Shown: piece by piece, positions 7,761 through 17,300 of the stretch | Position numbering within the stretch: position 1 is the stretch's first letter | Layout of the letters: each line of letters starts with the position of its first letter | Source of the DNA: Clostridium sp. | GTDB lineage: Bacteria; Bacillota; Clostridia; Lachnospirales; Lachnospiraceae | Reading direction: 5' to 3' | Assembly: GCA_023664775.1 (NCBI GenBank) | Contig: JAMPEW010000007.1 | Coordinates: 1-64,000 of the forward strand | Length of the DNA stretch: 64,000 bases | Program-made: the position numbers and the translations under genes | Notes under the pieces: generated by a model | Seen by the model: the letters and a program-made list of their open reading frames with translations, nothing else | The model's database searches: none | What the model was told of the DNA's origin: nothing

Positions 7761-10700
7761 ATGAGAAAGAAAAAGTCGTTACAAGAGATTATTTATGCTG
7801 TTTTTCTTTTGGTGGCTATTATCGTTTTATTTTTTTGGTTTACGTCACAAAATAGTAAACGCACAGAGGGACAGAACAGGGATTATGCGGCAGATTCTGC
7901 TCAAATGAAGGCGGAACAGATTGATAATGAGTTAAACAATGCCTTAAGCCGCATCAATACATATGCATATTATACTGGAGAGAGTCTGGACGAGCCTGTT
8001 ATTACGGTGCAGATGCTGAAAAGGATGGAAGAAAACTCTCAGTTTGACGCAATTATGTTTACGGATTTGGACGGTGTGGATTATGCATCTGACGGACGCA
8101 CGCACGATGTTACAAAACGAAATTTTTATATAGATGGCATCAAGGGCAATAGCAATATGGATATTATATTCGACCCACATTTTTTTGAAGATAACGTGGC
8201 ATGGTGCTTTTATGCCCCTGTATATTATGAGGGTGAAATTATAGGCGTGTTAAGAGGTGCGCTCCTTGCAGATGAATATCTGAAAAATATGCTTGCGACC
8301 AAATATTTTGGTGAGGAGGCACAGGTGTTTTTATGTACCAATGAGGGCAGGGTGATTACAAGCACGAATGATACAGAACATGAAGGACATATTCTTGATA
8401 CTTTGCTGGCAGATGGAATGATTGACCAAAACGTATATGAGCAGGCACGTGAAATTTTTGATAATGGCGGAACGGGTGCGTTTGCATGTGCCGCCTCCGA
8501 TGAAACGGACAATCTTTGTGTCACATATCTGCCGCATAACAATTATGTGCTTGTGCAGACATTTCCTAAAAATGTAACACAACACATGACGAATGCGGCA
8601 AATCTTGTGGGAATCCGATTGGAGATTATGCTCATTGTCCTTTTTGTGATTTACATTGTTTTTATTTTAGTTCGTGCCACCACAAGAAGGAAGCTGCTGG
8701 AGCAGGAAAACCGGGAGCAGGGCTACATTATCAGTGGCGTCAATACCTTGTTTTCCAGATATGCCATGTTTGATTTTGAGGAGGACACCTATCAGTATCT
8801 TGCGGGAACAAGACCTGAGGGAATGGTGATTGGAGAACGTGGAAGCTATCAGGACATTGTAGATTGGCTGACAGCATCGGTAGAGGAAACCCATCGACAG
8901 GAATTTCTTGATTTTATGGATAAGGATGCTATTATTGCGGCTATGGATGAGCATAATGATTTGCGGTATGAATGTCCTGTCGTAAAGAACGGACGCGCAG
9001 AGTGGGAGCACATGAATGTAGTCTGTCTGGAACGAAAGGATGGCAAAGCGGTTAAGGTGCTGTTTATCCGTCAGAATATAACGGATATTAAGGAAAAAGA
9101 GCTGCGTGTCCAACGTGAACGTGCGCTTGCAAACCGTAAGGAGCGGCAGTATCAGATTGCAATTATGTCCAATGCCTTTTGTCGGTTTGAGTTTAATGTT
9201 ACAAAGGATCTGATTGAACAGGATATTTTAATAACCCTGAATGGACAGCGTATATCTCTGCTTGAAAAGACAGGACTTTCCGTTCCATGTAAGGCATCGG
9301 AATATTTTGAAAACTGTAAGCCGCTTGTCTTGGAGGACTCCATGGAAAGCTACTCCGATACGGTCAACTTGGAGTATTTACTGAAATGCTATGAACAGGG
9401 TGACAGAGAGGTTGTTGCTGAGTATTGGGAGGAAATTCCTGAAAAGGGACAGGTGTGTATTCGCCAGTCCTTTGTAATGACGAAGGATGAGACGACAGAT
9501 GACATTATGGCAATGGTAGTGTCAAAGGACATCACGGAGCAGGTAAAGAAGCAGAGGGAACAGACACAGGCACTTCAGGATGCGTTAATGCAGGCACAGC
9601 ATGCCAATAAGGCAAAGAGCACTTTCCTGTCCAATATGTCCCATGACATTCGTACGCCTATGAATGCCATAATCGGCTTTTCTACAATTGCAATCAGCCA
9701 CATTGATAATAAGGAACAGGTTTTGGACAGCCTGCAAAAGGTACTTTCCTCCAGTAACCATCTGCTCAGCCTGATTAATGACGTTCTCGACATGAGCAGG
9801 ATAGAGAGTGGAAAGGTACAGATTAAGGAACAGGATTGTAATATTTCTGAGCTGATGCACAATCTGGTAAATATTATCCAGCCGCAGATTAAGGCAAAGC
9901 AGCTTGAGCTGTTTATTGATACCTTTGAGGTTGCCAATGAAGATGTAATTGCTGACCCATTGAAGTTAAATCAGGTATTTATTAATCTGTTAAGCAATGC
10001 TGTGAAATATACGCCTGCAGGTGGTACGGTTTCCTTCCGCATTATGCAGAAAACCACATTCCGGCATGGCTACGGAGATTACACGTTTATTATTAAGGAT
10101 AACGGTATCGGAATGTCCAAGGAGTTTGTGGAGCATATATTTGAACCATTTGAGCGTGAGAATACCGTGACACGGAGCGGTATTCAGGGAACAGGTCTTG
10201 GAATGGCAATCACGAAAAATATTGTTGAAATGATGAACGGTACCATCAGTGTTGAAAGTGAGGCTGGCAAGGGAAGTACATTTAAGGTCGAGCTTGGATT
10301 AAAGCTTCAGGATACGGAAAAAAACAGCGTTCAGCTTAAAGAGCTGGAGGGCTTGCGGGCATTGGTTGTGGATGATGATTTTAATACGTGTAACAGTGTT
10401 GACAAAATGTTAAAGCAGATTGGGCTTCGTTCCGAATGGACAACCTCAGGGAAAGAAGCCGTTTACCGTGCCAAGGCTGCCCATGATGAAGGAGATTCCT
10501 ATCATACCTTTATTGTTGACTGGCAGATGCCGGGGCTTAGTGGAGTGGAAACTGCACGGCAGATTCGGGAGGCAGTTGGCGATGAAGTTCCGATTATCAT
10601 TTTGACTGCCTATGATTGGTCGGATATTGAGGATGAAGCAAAGGCAGCGGGTGTTACTGCTTTTTGTGCAAAGCCGATGTTTATGTCCGATTTGAGGACG

Positions 10701-11150
10701 GTACTGCTTGCGGCAAATAACCTTGTGGAAAAGAAAGCGGAGGCGCCTGAGTGGACCTTGGCTGACTTTAGTGGCAAGCGTGTTCTTTTGGTCGAGGATA
10801 TTGAACTGAATAGAGAGATAGCGCAGGCTATTTTGGAGGAAACAGGCTTTGTTGTGGACAGTGCGCCGGATGGAACGGATGCGGTGGCAATTATGGAAAA
10901 AGCGGAAGAAAATTATTATGATGTAATTTTAATGGATGTGCAGATGCCGATTATGAATGGTTACGAAGCTACCAGAACCATACGAAGGCTTCCGAGAGAA
11001 GATGTAAAGACGCTGCCGATTATTGCCATGACAGCAAATGCCTTGGAGGAGGACAAGGAAGCAGCATTGATGAACGGCATGAATGCACATATTGCAAAGC
11101 CGCTTGACATGAAGGTTTTTATTTCTGTGCTTAAAAAATTTGTTAAATAA
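7761..11150 (+). CDS. Membrane hybrid sensor histidine kinase with two receiver domains
   Basis: An 1129-aa phosphorelay sensor. Order: TM helix at about 10-28; extracytoplasmic Cache-like sensor at about 30-280; second TM helix at about 288-308; two PAS-like segments (about 320-610); HisKA with NMSHDIRTPMNA (His628); HATPase_c with N-box NQVFINLLSNAVKYT and GTGLGMAI; a first receiver with VDWQMPG (Asp920); a second receiver with MDVQMP (Asp1059). No Hpt domain is present, so the relay must pass through a separate phosphotransfer protein. The start has GGAGG nearby. The next gene, 84 bp on, encodes another receiver-containing protein and is a likely partner. The ligand cannot be read from sequence. 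Confidence 0.93.
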   Translation: MRKKKSLQEIIYAVFLLVAIIVLFFWFTSQNSKRTEGQNRDYAADSAQMKAEQIDNELNNALSRINTYAYYTGESLDEPVITVQMLKRMEENSQFDAIMFTDLDGVDYASDGRTHDVTKRNFYIDGIKGNSNMDIIFDPHFFEDNVAWCFYAPVYYEGEIIGVLRGALLADEYLKNMLATKYFGEEAQVFLCTNEGRVITSTNDTEHEGHILDTLLADGMIDQNVYEQAREIFDNGGTGAFACAASDETDNLCVTYLPHNNYVLVQTFPKNVTQHMTNAANLVGIRLEIMLIVLFVIYIVFILVRATTRRKLLEQENREQGYIISGVNTLFSRYAMFDFEEDTYQYLAGTRPEGMVIGERGSYQDIVDWLTASVEETHRQEFLDFMDKDAIIAAMDEHNDLRYECPVVKNGRAEWEHMNVVCLERKDGKAVKVLFIRQNITDIKEKELRVQRERALANRKERQYQIAIMSNAFCRFEFNVTKDLIEQDILITLNGQRISLLEKTGLSVPCKASEYFENCKPLVLEDSMESYSDTVNLEYLLKCYEQGDREVVAEYWEEIPEKGQVCIRQSFVMTKDETTDDIMAMVVSKDITEQVKKQREQTQALQDALMQAQHANKAKSTFLSNMSHDIRTPMNAIIGFSTIAISHIDNKEQVLDSLQKVLSSSNHLLSLINDVLDMSRIESGKVQIKEQDCNISELMHNLVNIIQPQIKAKQLELFIDTFEVANEDVIADPLKLNQVFINLLSNAVKYTPAGGTVSFRIMQKTTFRHGYGDYTFIIKDNGIGMSKEFVEHIFEPFERENTVTRSGIQGTGLGMAITKNIVEMMNGTISVESEAGKGSTFKVELGLKLQDTEKNSVQLKELEGLRALVVDDDFNTCNSVDKMLKQIGLRSEWTTSGKEAVYRAKAAHDEGDSYHTFIVDWQMPGLSGVETARQIREAVGDEVPIIILTAYDWSDIEDEAKAAGVTAFCAKPMFMSDLRTVLLAANNLVEKKAEAPEWTLADFSGKRVLLVEDIELNREIAQAILEETGFVVDSAPDGTDAVAIMEKAEENYYDVILMDVQMPIMNGYEATRTIRRLPREDVKTLPIIAMTANALEEDKEAALMNGMNAHIAKPLDMKVFISVLKKFVK

Positions 11151-11186
11151 GGTTTAAAAATAAAATAACAGTTACTATAAATTATG

Positions 11187-11195
11187 TGTTATAAT
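11187..11195 (+). promoter_or_regulatory. Extended -10 promoter before the hemerythrin gene
   Basis: TGTTATAAT, an extended -10 about 40 bp before the start codon; the -35 is poor. Confidence 0.45.
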
Positions 11196-11234
11196 AGAAA
11201 TAATTAACAGGCTGATGTTCAAAGGAGGAGGACT

Positions 11235-12611
11235 ATGGAAAATCGTTTGGTATGGCAAGATCGATTTAATATTGGAGTTGACGTTATCGACAAAGAACAT
11301 AGAAAGCTGTTTAAGATTATTAATAAGCTGTTTACCTTTGGAGAGGACGAGGAAAAAAGCCAATGGGTATGCCAGGAGGGTATCAAATATTTTAAGGATC
11401 ATGCGGTAAAGCATTTTGCAGATGAGGAAGCCTATATGGAGTCCATAAATTACAGTGGGCTGCAGATACATAAGCGCATCCATGATGATTTTCGTGAGAA
11501 GACCATTCCGGCACTTCAGGAGGAATTGGAGCGCAGTGATTATTCGGAGGATGCTGTCAGTCACTTTTTGGGAGTCTGTACAGGATGGCTGTTGGGACAC
11601 ACATTAATTGAGGATCGTGCCATTACAGGAAAAGCAATCAGTCAGTGGGAGGGGCTTTTGCCTACGGACGCGCACGATGCTATGCGTCAGGCTATTTTGC
11701 AGCAGCTTTATGATATGTTTCAGTTAGATGCCAAGGTTGTCAGTGAAACCTACAGTGGCGAGAAGTTTGGAAAAGGAATTTACTACCGTATTATTTATGG
11801 CAATGATAAAGGCGAGAAATGGGAGAATTTTTTGGTTTTTGAGGAAACGATGCTAATCAATACGGTAGGAAAGCTGATTGGAATAAAAGCCGATAAGGTA
11901 ACGATTATGCTGATTAATGCGGTACGTTACACTGCCATACAATGCGTGGAGCGTATTATGGAGCATTTTCCAAGCTCATCCGCATACAAAGTAAAATCAG
12001 AAAATTTGCTTACCTACGAGCAGTTTAAAAAGGTGTTTGAGCGGGAAAAACCACAGTTTAGCATGCTGTTTGATACAGGTGCAGGATATTTTGCTTATTG
12101 CACCATTGCACCGCATTTGAAAGAAGTTGAAGTTGTCACATCGTCCATCAAGGCAGAAAATGCCATGTCGGAAATTGAAAAATATTTAAAGAAAAATGAA
12201 GCCAAGCAGGAGGAAATGAGCAAGAAAAAGAAAATTCTTGTGGTTGATGATTCCAATGTGATGTTAAAGGCGATGGAGGAGCTGCTGGGGCAGGAATATG
12301 AAATGACCTTTGCTACTTCGGGCTTATCGGCAATCAGCAGTCTTACACTTGAACGTCCTGATTTGATATTGCTTGATTATGAAATGCCTGTATGCAACGG
12401 CAGGCAGGTGTTGGAGATGATTCGCTCCGAGAAGGATTTTGCAGAAATTGCAGTTATCTTTCTCACAGGCAGGGTAGACAAGGAAAGCGTAAAGCAGGTG
12501 CTGTCCTTGAAGCCGGCAGGCTATCTTTCCAAAAACCTTAAGCCTGAGGAAATTAAGAAAAATATAGATAAATATTTTGAGCAGGTGAAGCAGGTAAGCG
12601 CTGCAAAATAA
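11235..12611 (+). CDS. Bacteriohemerythrin / CheX-like / response-regulator fusion
   Basis: A 458-aa cytoplasmic protein with three parts. Residues 1-130 are a bacteriohemerythrin with all seven di-iron ligands: His22, His60, Glu64, His79, His83, His122 and Asp127, so it should bind O2 (or NO). Residues about 135-315 resemble a CheX/CheC-type domain (NTVGKLIGIKAD region); this call is weaker. Residues about 330-458 are a receiver with KILVVDDS and LILLDYEMP (phosphorylated Asp381). AAAGGAGGAGG precedes the ATG. Placement behind the hybrid kinase suggests one pathway that links O2 level to phosphorelay output in an anaerobe. An output domain such as DNA binding is absent. Confidence 0.85.
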   Translation: MENRLVWQDRFNIGVDVIDKEHRKLFKIINKLFTFGEDEEKSQWVCQEGIKYFKDHAVKHFADEEAYMESINYSGLQIHKRIHDDFREKTIPALQEELERSDYSEDAVSHFLGVCTGWLLGHTLIEDRAITGKAISQWEGLLPTDAHDAMRQAILQQLYDMFQLDAKVVSETYSGEKFGKGIYYRIIYGNDKGEKWENFLVFEETMLINTVGKLIGIKADKVTIMLINAVRYTAIQCVERIMEHFPSSSAYKVKSENLLTYEQFKKVFEREKPQFSMLFDTGAGYFAYCTIAPHLKEVEVVTSSIKAENAMSEIEKYLKKNEAKQEEMSKKKKILVVDDSNVMLKAMEELLGQEYEMTFATSGLSAISSLTLERPDLILLDYEMPVCNGRQVLEMIRSEKDFAEIAVIFLTGRVDKESVKQVLSLKPAGYLSKNLKPEEIKKNIDKYFEQVKQVSAAK

Positions 12612-12622
12612 AACCATTCGGT

Positions 12623-13084
12623 GCTGTCACACCTACGGACAACCACAGGCTGTTATATGTGTGTAACCACCTCAATTGTTGTGGTACTAAGAATTGCATG
12701 TACGGATAGATATACAGTAACAAAAAACCGTTTGAAGACGTCGGTACTTGAGTTGGTGCCTTGGAATGTCTTATACAGGTAACCAAAACACGCTTTCGCT
12801 CGTCTCCGACGTAACGGTACTAAAAATTGCCGGTCTCGGTTATTCTTATTTTTACATAAAGATAACTTAGACCGGCAATTTAAGTACCGACGTCTCCAAA
12901 CGGTTTTGGTTACCTGTATAAACATTCTCATGCACCAACTCTTAGTACCGTTACGTCGGAGACGAGCGAAAGCGTGTTTTTTGTTACCGTATCATCTAAT
13001 CCGTACAAGGCAATTCAAGTACCCCAATATACAAATGTGATTACGCACATATAACAGCCTGTGATTGTCCGTAGGTGTGACAGC
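12623..13084. repeat. 462-bp mosaic palindrome with exchanged internal modules
   Basis: The outer 48-bp arms 12623-12670 and 13037-13084 are inverted copies (45 of 48 match). Inside are module A (12728-12749, inverted copy 12882-12903, 21 of 22), spacer S (12750-12788, inverted copy 12904-12942) and module B (12789-12822, inverted copy 12943-12976, 34 of 34). A central hairpin pairs 12824-12836 with 12869-12881. In a plain palindrome the right half would read B', S', A'; here it reads A', S', B'. No transposase is present. The outer arms start GCTGTCAC, as in two terminators of this window, and the T-rich right end may terminate the preceding gene. Minus-strand frames across it are repeat artefacts. 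Confidence 0.9.
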
Positions 13085-13203
13085 CTCTTTTCTATCAGTT
13101 AATTTTTTTGAGCATTATTTAACCTATATTCAGTTGTACGGCATCATATTATTTGTTATGCTTTTATCAGATGCATCGAGACTATGATAAGGAGCTGTTG
13201 TTT

Positions 13204-14268
13204 ATGAATATAGGAGAAGTAATCAGGGAAAACCGCAAGAAAATAAATATGACGCAGGAGGAGATGGCGAACCGTTTGGGTGTGACGGCACCCGCAGTGA
13301 ATAAGTGGGAGAACGGAAATTCCATGCCTGATATTATGCTGCTGGCACCGATAGCCAGACTTTTGGGAATTACGCTTGATACCCTGCTTTCCTACAGGGA
13401 AGCTCTGACAGATGAGGAAATTAAGGCATTCATTGTAGAGGAGGATGAACGGTTTGGATATGAGGAGTATGATACGGTTTTTGCATGGGTAAAGGAAACC
13501 TTGGAACAGTACCCGAACTGTGAGGAATTGATTTTACAAATGGCTGCCGTGCTTGATGCACAACGTATCATCAAGGAAATTCCCAATGAGGATGCCTATG
13601 ACGGTTACATTTCTGACTGTTATAACCGTTGTCTGAAAAGTGGAAATGAGAGAACAAGACAGCGGGCTGCGGACGCCTTGTATGGATTATATTTAAGGAA
13701 AAAGCAGTATGATAAGGCGGAGGACATGCTTGCTTACATTCCTGAACAAAATCCTGAACGAAAGAGAAAGCTGGCACAGCTTTATGAAAGAAAAGGAAAC
13801 ATACAGGAAGCATATAAGACATATGAGGAGCTGCTGTTTGCAGAATATCAAATGACGAGTGCAGTCTTTCATGGTATGTACATGCTGGCACTAAAGGATC
13901 AGGATATGGAAAAGGCACATATATATGTCCGGAAGCAGGAGGAATTGGCAAGACTGTTTGAGATGGGAAAATATTATGAAGTGTCATGCAGGCTGGAGCT
14001 TGCAACGATGGAGCAGGACGCAGACGCTGTGATTGATATTATGAGACAAATGCTAAATTCCATTTCAGACATCAGGCAGTTTACGACGGCAAAGCTGTAC
14101 GGGCATATGACATTTCAGGAGGTAAGAGAGGAATTTTTGCAGGAGCTTAAAAATAATCTGCTGGCATGCTTTTGTGATGAGGAAAGCTACGGCTTTTTGA
14201 AGGAGGACAAACGATACCAAGAACTGGTAAAGGGATATATGAAAAATAAAAACGAAAACAAAAAATAA
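13204..14268 (+). CDS. XRE-family regulator with TPR-like C-terminal region
   Basis: A 354-aa protein. Residues 1-65 form a Cro/CI-type helix-turn-helix (IRENRKKINMTQEEMANRLG, then APAVNKWENG). The rest is helical with repeat-like pairs (YDKAEDMLAYI, GNIQEAYKTYEEL) typical of tetratricopeptide regions that bind a peptide or partner protein. I chose the ATG at 13204 because AAGGAG lies 9 nt before it; an upstream in-frame start at 13153 has none. It stands alone between the palindrome and a terminator (14311-14341), so its target is unknown. Confidence 0.85.
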   Translation: MNIGEVIRENRKKINMTQEEMANRLGVTAPAVNKWENGNSMPDIMLLAPIARLLGITLDTLLSYREALTDEEIKAFIVEEDERFGYEEYDTVFAWVKETLEQYPNCEELILQMAAVLDAQRIIKEIPNEDAYDGYISDCYNRCLKSGNERTRQRAADALYGLYLRKKQYDKAEDMLAYIPEQNPERKRKLAQLYERKGNIQEAYKTYEELLFAEYQMTSAVFHGMYMLALKDQDMEKAHIYVRKQEELARLFEMGKYYEVSCRLELATMEQDADAVIDIMRQMLNSISDIRQFTTAKLYGHMTFQEVREEFLQELKNNLLACFCDEESYGFLKEDKRYQELVKGYMKNKNENKK

Positions 14269-14310
14269 AAACCGAAAACAATATGAAAAATTAAATATGT
14301 ATGTTACAAT

Positions 14311-14341
14311 AAAAGGCAGGTATAGAAAAACCTGTCTTTTA
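14311..14341 (+). terminator. Intrinsic terminator after the XRE gene
   Basis: AAAAGGCAGGT (14311-14321) pairs with ACCTGTCTTTT (14330-14340), with a T-rich tail. Confidence 0.75.
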
Positions 14342-14385
14342 TTCTATATAAAACAAGGCAGTCTGTTCGGTGAAAGGAGTAAGCT

Positions 14386-17300
14386 TTGGCACGTAAGAAA
14401 ATAGCGTTATTGGTGGGACAGCCTGATGAAAATTATCAGGAATTATTTATAAAAGGATTTTTGAAACAGGCATACGCATGTGATTTTGACGTATGTATTT
14501 TTGCAATGTATCAGAAGTATCAGGAGACGAAAGCAAGGGAACGGGGCGAGTCAAATATATTTTCATTGCCGGATTATGATATGTTTGACGGAATTGTAAT
14601 TTTGGCTGACACAATACAGACGCCGGGAACGCTGAAAAAGCTGGAGGCAGACCTGAAGGAGAGATATGACAAGCCGGTCATCTGCGTTGACAAGGAAAGC
14701 GAAAGCTTTAAAACGATAATCACGGATCATTATACTCCTGTAAAACAGATAATTTCACATTTAATTGAAGAACATGGGTTTACCGATATTGCATTTCTTA
14801 CGGGTAAAAAAACACATCCCCATTCCGCCCAGCGGCTTCAGGGATTTTTGGATTGTATGGCGGAGCATAATCTTACGGTTTTGGAGAATAGAATTTTCTA
14901 TGGGGATTTTTGGTACAACAGTGGCGTAGGAGTTGCGGAGCAATTGCTAAGGAATAGAGACAAGCTTCCACAGGCAGTTGCCTGCGCAAATGATTACATG
15001 GCTATTGGTCTTGCAGGAGAGCTTGTCAAGGCTGGGATACGTGTCCCTGAGGACATTGCAGTTACAGGGTATGACGTGCTTCCTGAGGGACGCACAAGCC
15101 CGGAGCCTGTCACATCAGCGCCAATACCCGCAGAAGAGTGTGGAGCATATGCGGCAGAGTGTCTTGCTGCAGAATTTTTGGGTAAAAAAATACCGGAATT
15201 TCATGCAGGCGTGGAGCTTTTTATCGGCAGCAGCTGCGGCTGTCATGTCGAGAAGAAAAAGGTAAGCGTTTTAAGAGAAAAATGGGAAGTGGAAAAAAAC
15301 CAGGAAGGCTTTGATTCCGTTGCAAATCATATGGCAGATGACCTTATGCTGCAAAATGATGCCGATGGAATTATCAATACAATTTTTTCATATGTATATC
15401 AGATAAGACCCTTTGACAGCTTTCATTTATGTCTTAATACAGACTGGATGGAGGAAAACAAAATTATGGGTGCATACACGGAGGAAACGATACATGCTAT
15501 TTCCTGTGGTGAGGCAAGGTCAGGCTTAAATAAGGTTGACATTTCCTCTGTATTTGACAGAACGGCGTTGATAGAGACTTTGTTTGAGGAGAATGAGCAT
15601 CCCTCAGCTTACATTTTTACACCGCTGTTTTTTGAGGAGCATTGCTTTGGCTTCGCAGCCGTCAGCTACGGAAAAGCTTTGAGGTGCTACGATGTCATAT
15701 ACAGAAAGTGGCTTAATACCGTAATGCGTGGCTTGGAGATATACCGAGGAGTCAACATACTGAAAAAGATGAACGAGCTTCTTGCAGTACAGCAGGTTCG
15801 TGATTCGCTTACAGGCTTTTATAATTATACGGGATTTTTGGAAAATGCAGCAGGTGCGCTGAAAGAGCGTCCAGGTGGATGCGGCTTTGCAGATATAGTT
15901 GCACTTGATGTTGCGGGCGCACAGGAAATAAACGGAAAGAGCGGAATAAAGGGCAGCAACCAAATCATTATTGACGTTTCACATATGTTTGCCGGTGCTA
16001 TTGTAAACGGATATATGTGTCACCTTGGCAACGGTGAATTTATTGCCGCACTTATTTCCTCAGAACAAAAGGAAAGCATACTGAATGAGTTTAAGGATAA
16101 AATGCAGGAGCAGCTCGAATTATATAATATGAATATCGGGTTTATAGGCGGACTTCACATCTATGCAGGTGGGGCATATGGAATGGTGGAAAATGCAGAT
16201 GCATTTGAGAATTTGATAAATGATGCCGTAAGCAATAAAAACGGAAATAAGTCAAAGGCACAGCGCATAAGCCAAAGCAGGATGACAAAAGAGGAGCAGA
16301 AGGAGGCAGATATTGTCGGCGAAATTCTTGATGACAACAAATTTTCATATCATTTCCAGCCGATTGTCTATGCTGATACAGGGGATATTTTTGCCTATGA
16401 AGCACTTATGCGTGCAAATGTAGAGCCAAAGATTTCGCCCCTGCGGGTACTTAAATATGCCGATTATATGGGAAGGCTTTATGATGTGGAAAAGGCTACC
16501 TTTACAAATGTGCTTGCTTTTATTGAAAAAAATGAGGAAAAGTTTAAGGATAAAAAAATATTTATCAATAGTATTCCGGGCAACCGCTTAAATGAGAAGG
16601 ATATTGCCCTTGTGGAGCCGATGCTTAAAAAATACAACGACAAAATAGTTGTGGAGCTTACGGAGCAGGCGGAGCTTGATGATGATGAGCTTGCGTCTGT
16701 TAAGGAGCAGTATGAAAGAATAGGCATAGAAATTGCAGTAGATGATTATGGAACAGGCTATTCCAACATTACGAATCTTCTACGGTACATGCCAAACTAT
16801 GTAAAAATTGACAGAATGTTATTGTCGGGCATACAGCTCAGTCCGCAAAAGCAGCATTTTGTTAAGGAGATTATTGAGTTTGCGCATGACAATAATTTTA
16901 AGGCTCTTGCGGAGGGCGTTGAGACAAGAGAAGAATTAAAAATGGTTATTTCCTTGGGGGCGGATTTGATACAGGGCTTTTATACTGCAAAACCGTCGGC
17001 AGAAATTGTATCAGGCATTGACATTTTGCTACAGAATGAGATTATTCAGTATGGACAGCTGGCGCTTGAGCAGAGTGGACTTAAAAATTACGAGGCAGGT
17101 CCTGAAAGCAGCATTTCGCTTGTAAAGCTTGTTACGGGACATTATTCCACAATAAAGTTTTCAAGGGATATGGCTCACAGAGATATTGTAATAGTGGGAC
17201 TTCCGGGCTTCTCCTCCAATATGGATATAGACATAGGAGATTACTATGTAGGAAGAATAGAGCTACAGGATGCAAGTCTGTGTAAGCATAAAAACCAGCC

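Noticed and set aside
12553..12931. Minus-strand frames across the palindrome (up to 92 codons)
   Set aside because: They arise from repeat DNA, have no ribosome binding site, and read through both arms of the inverted repeat.
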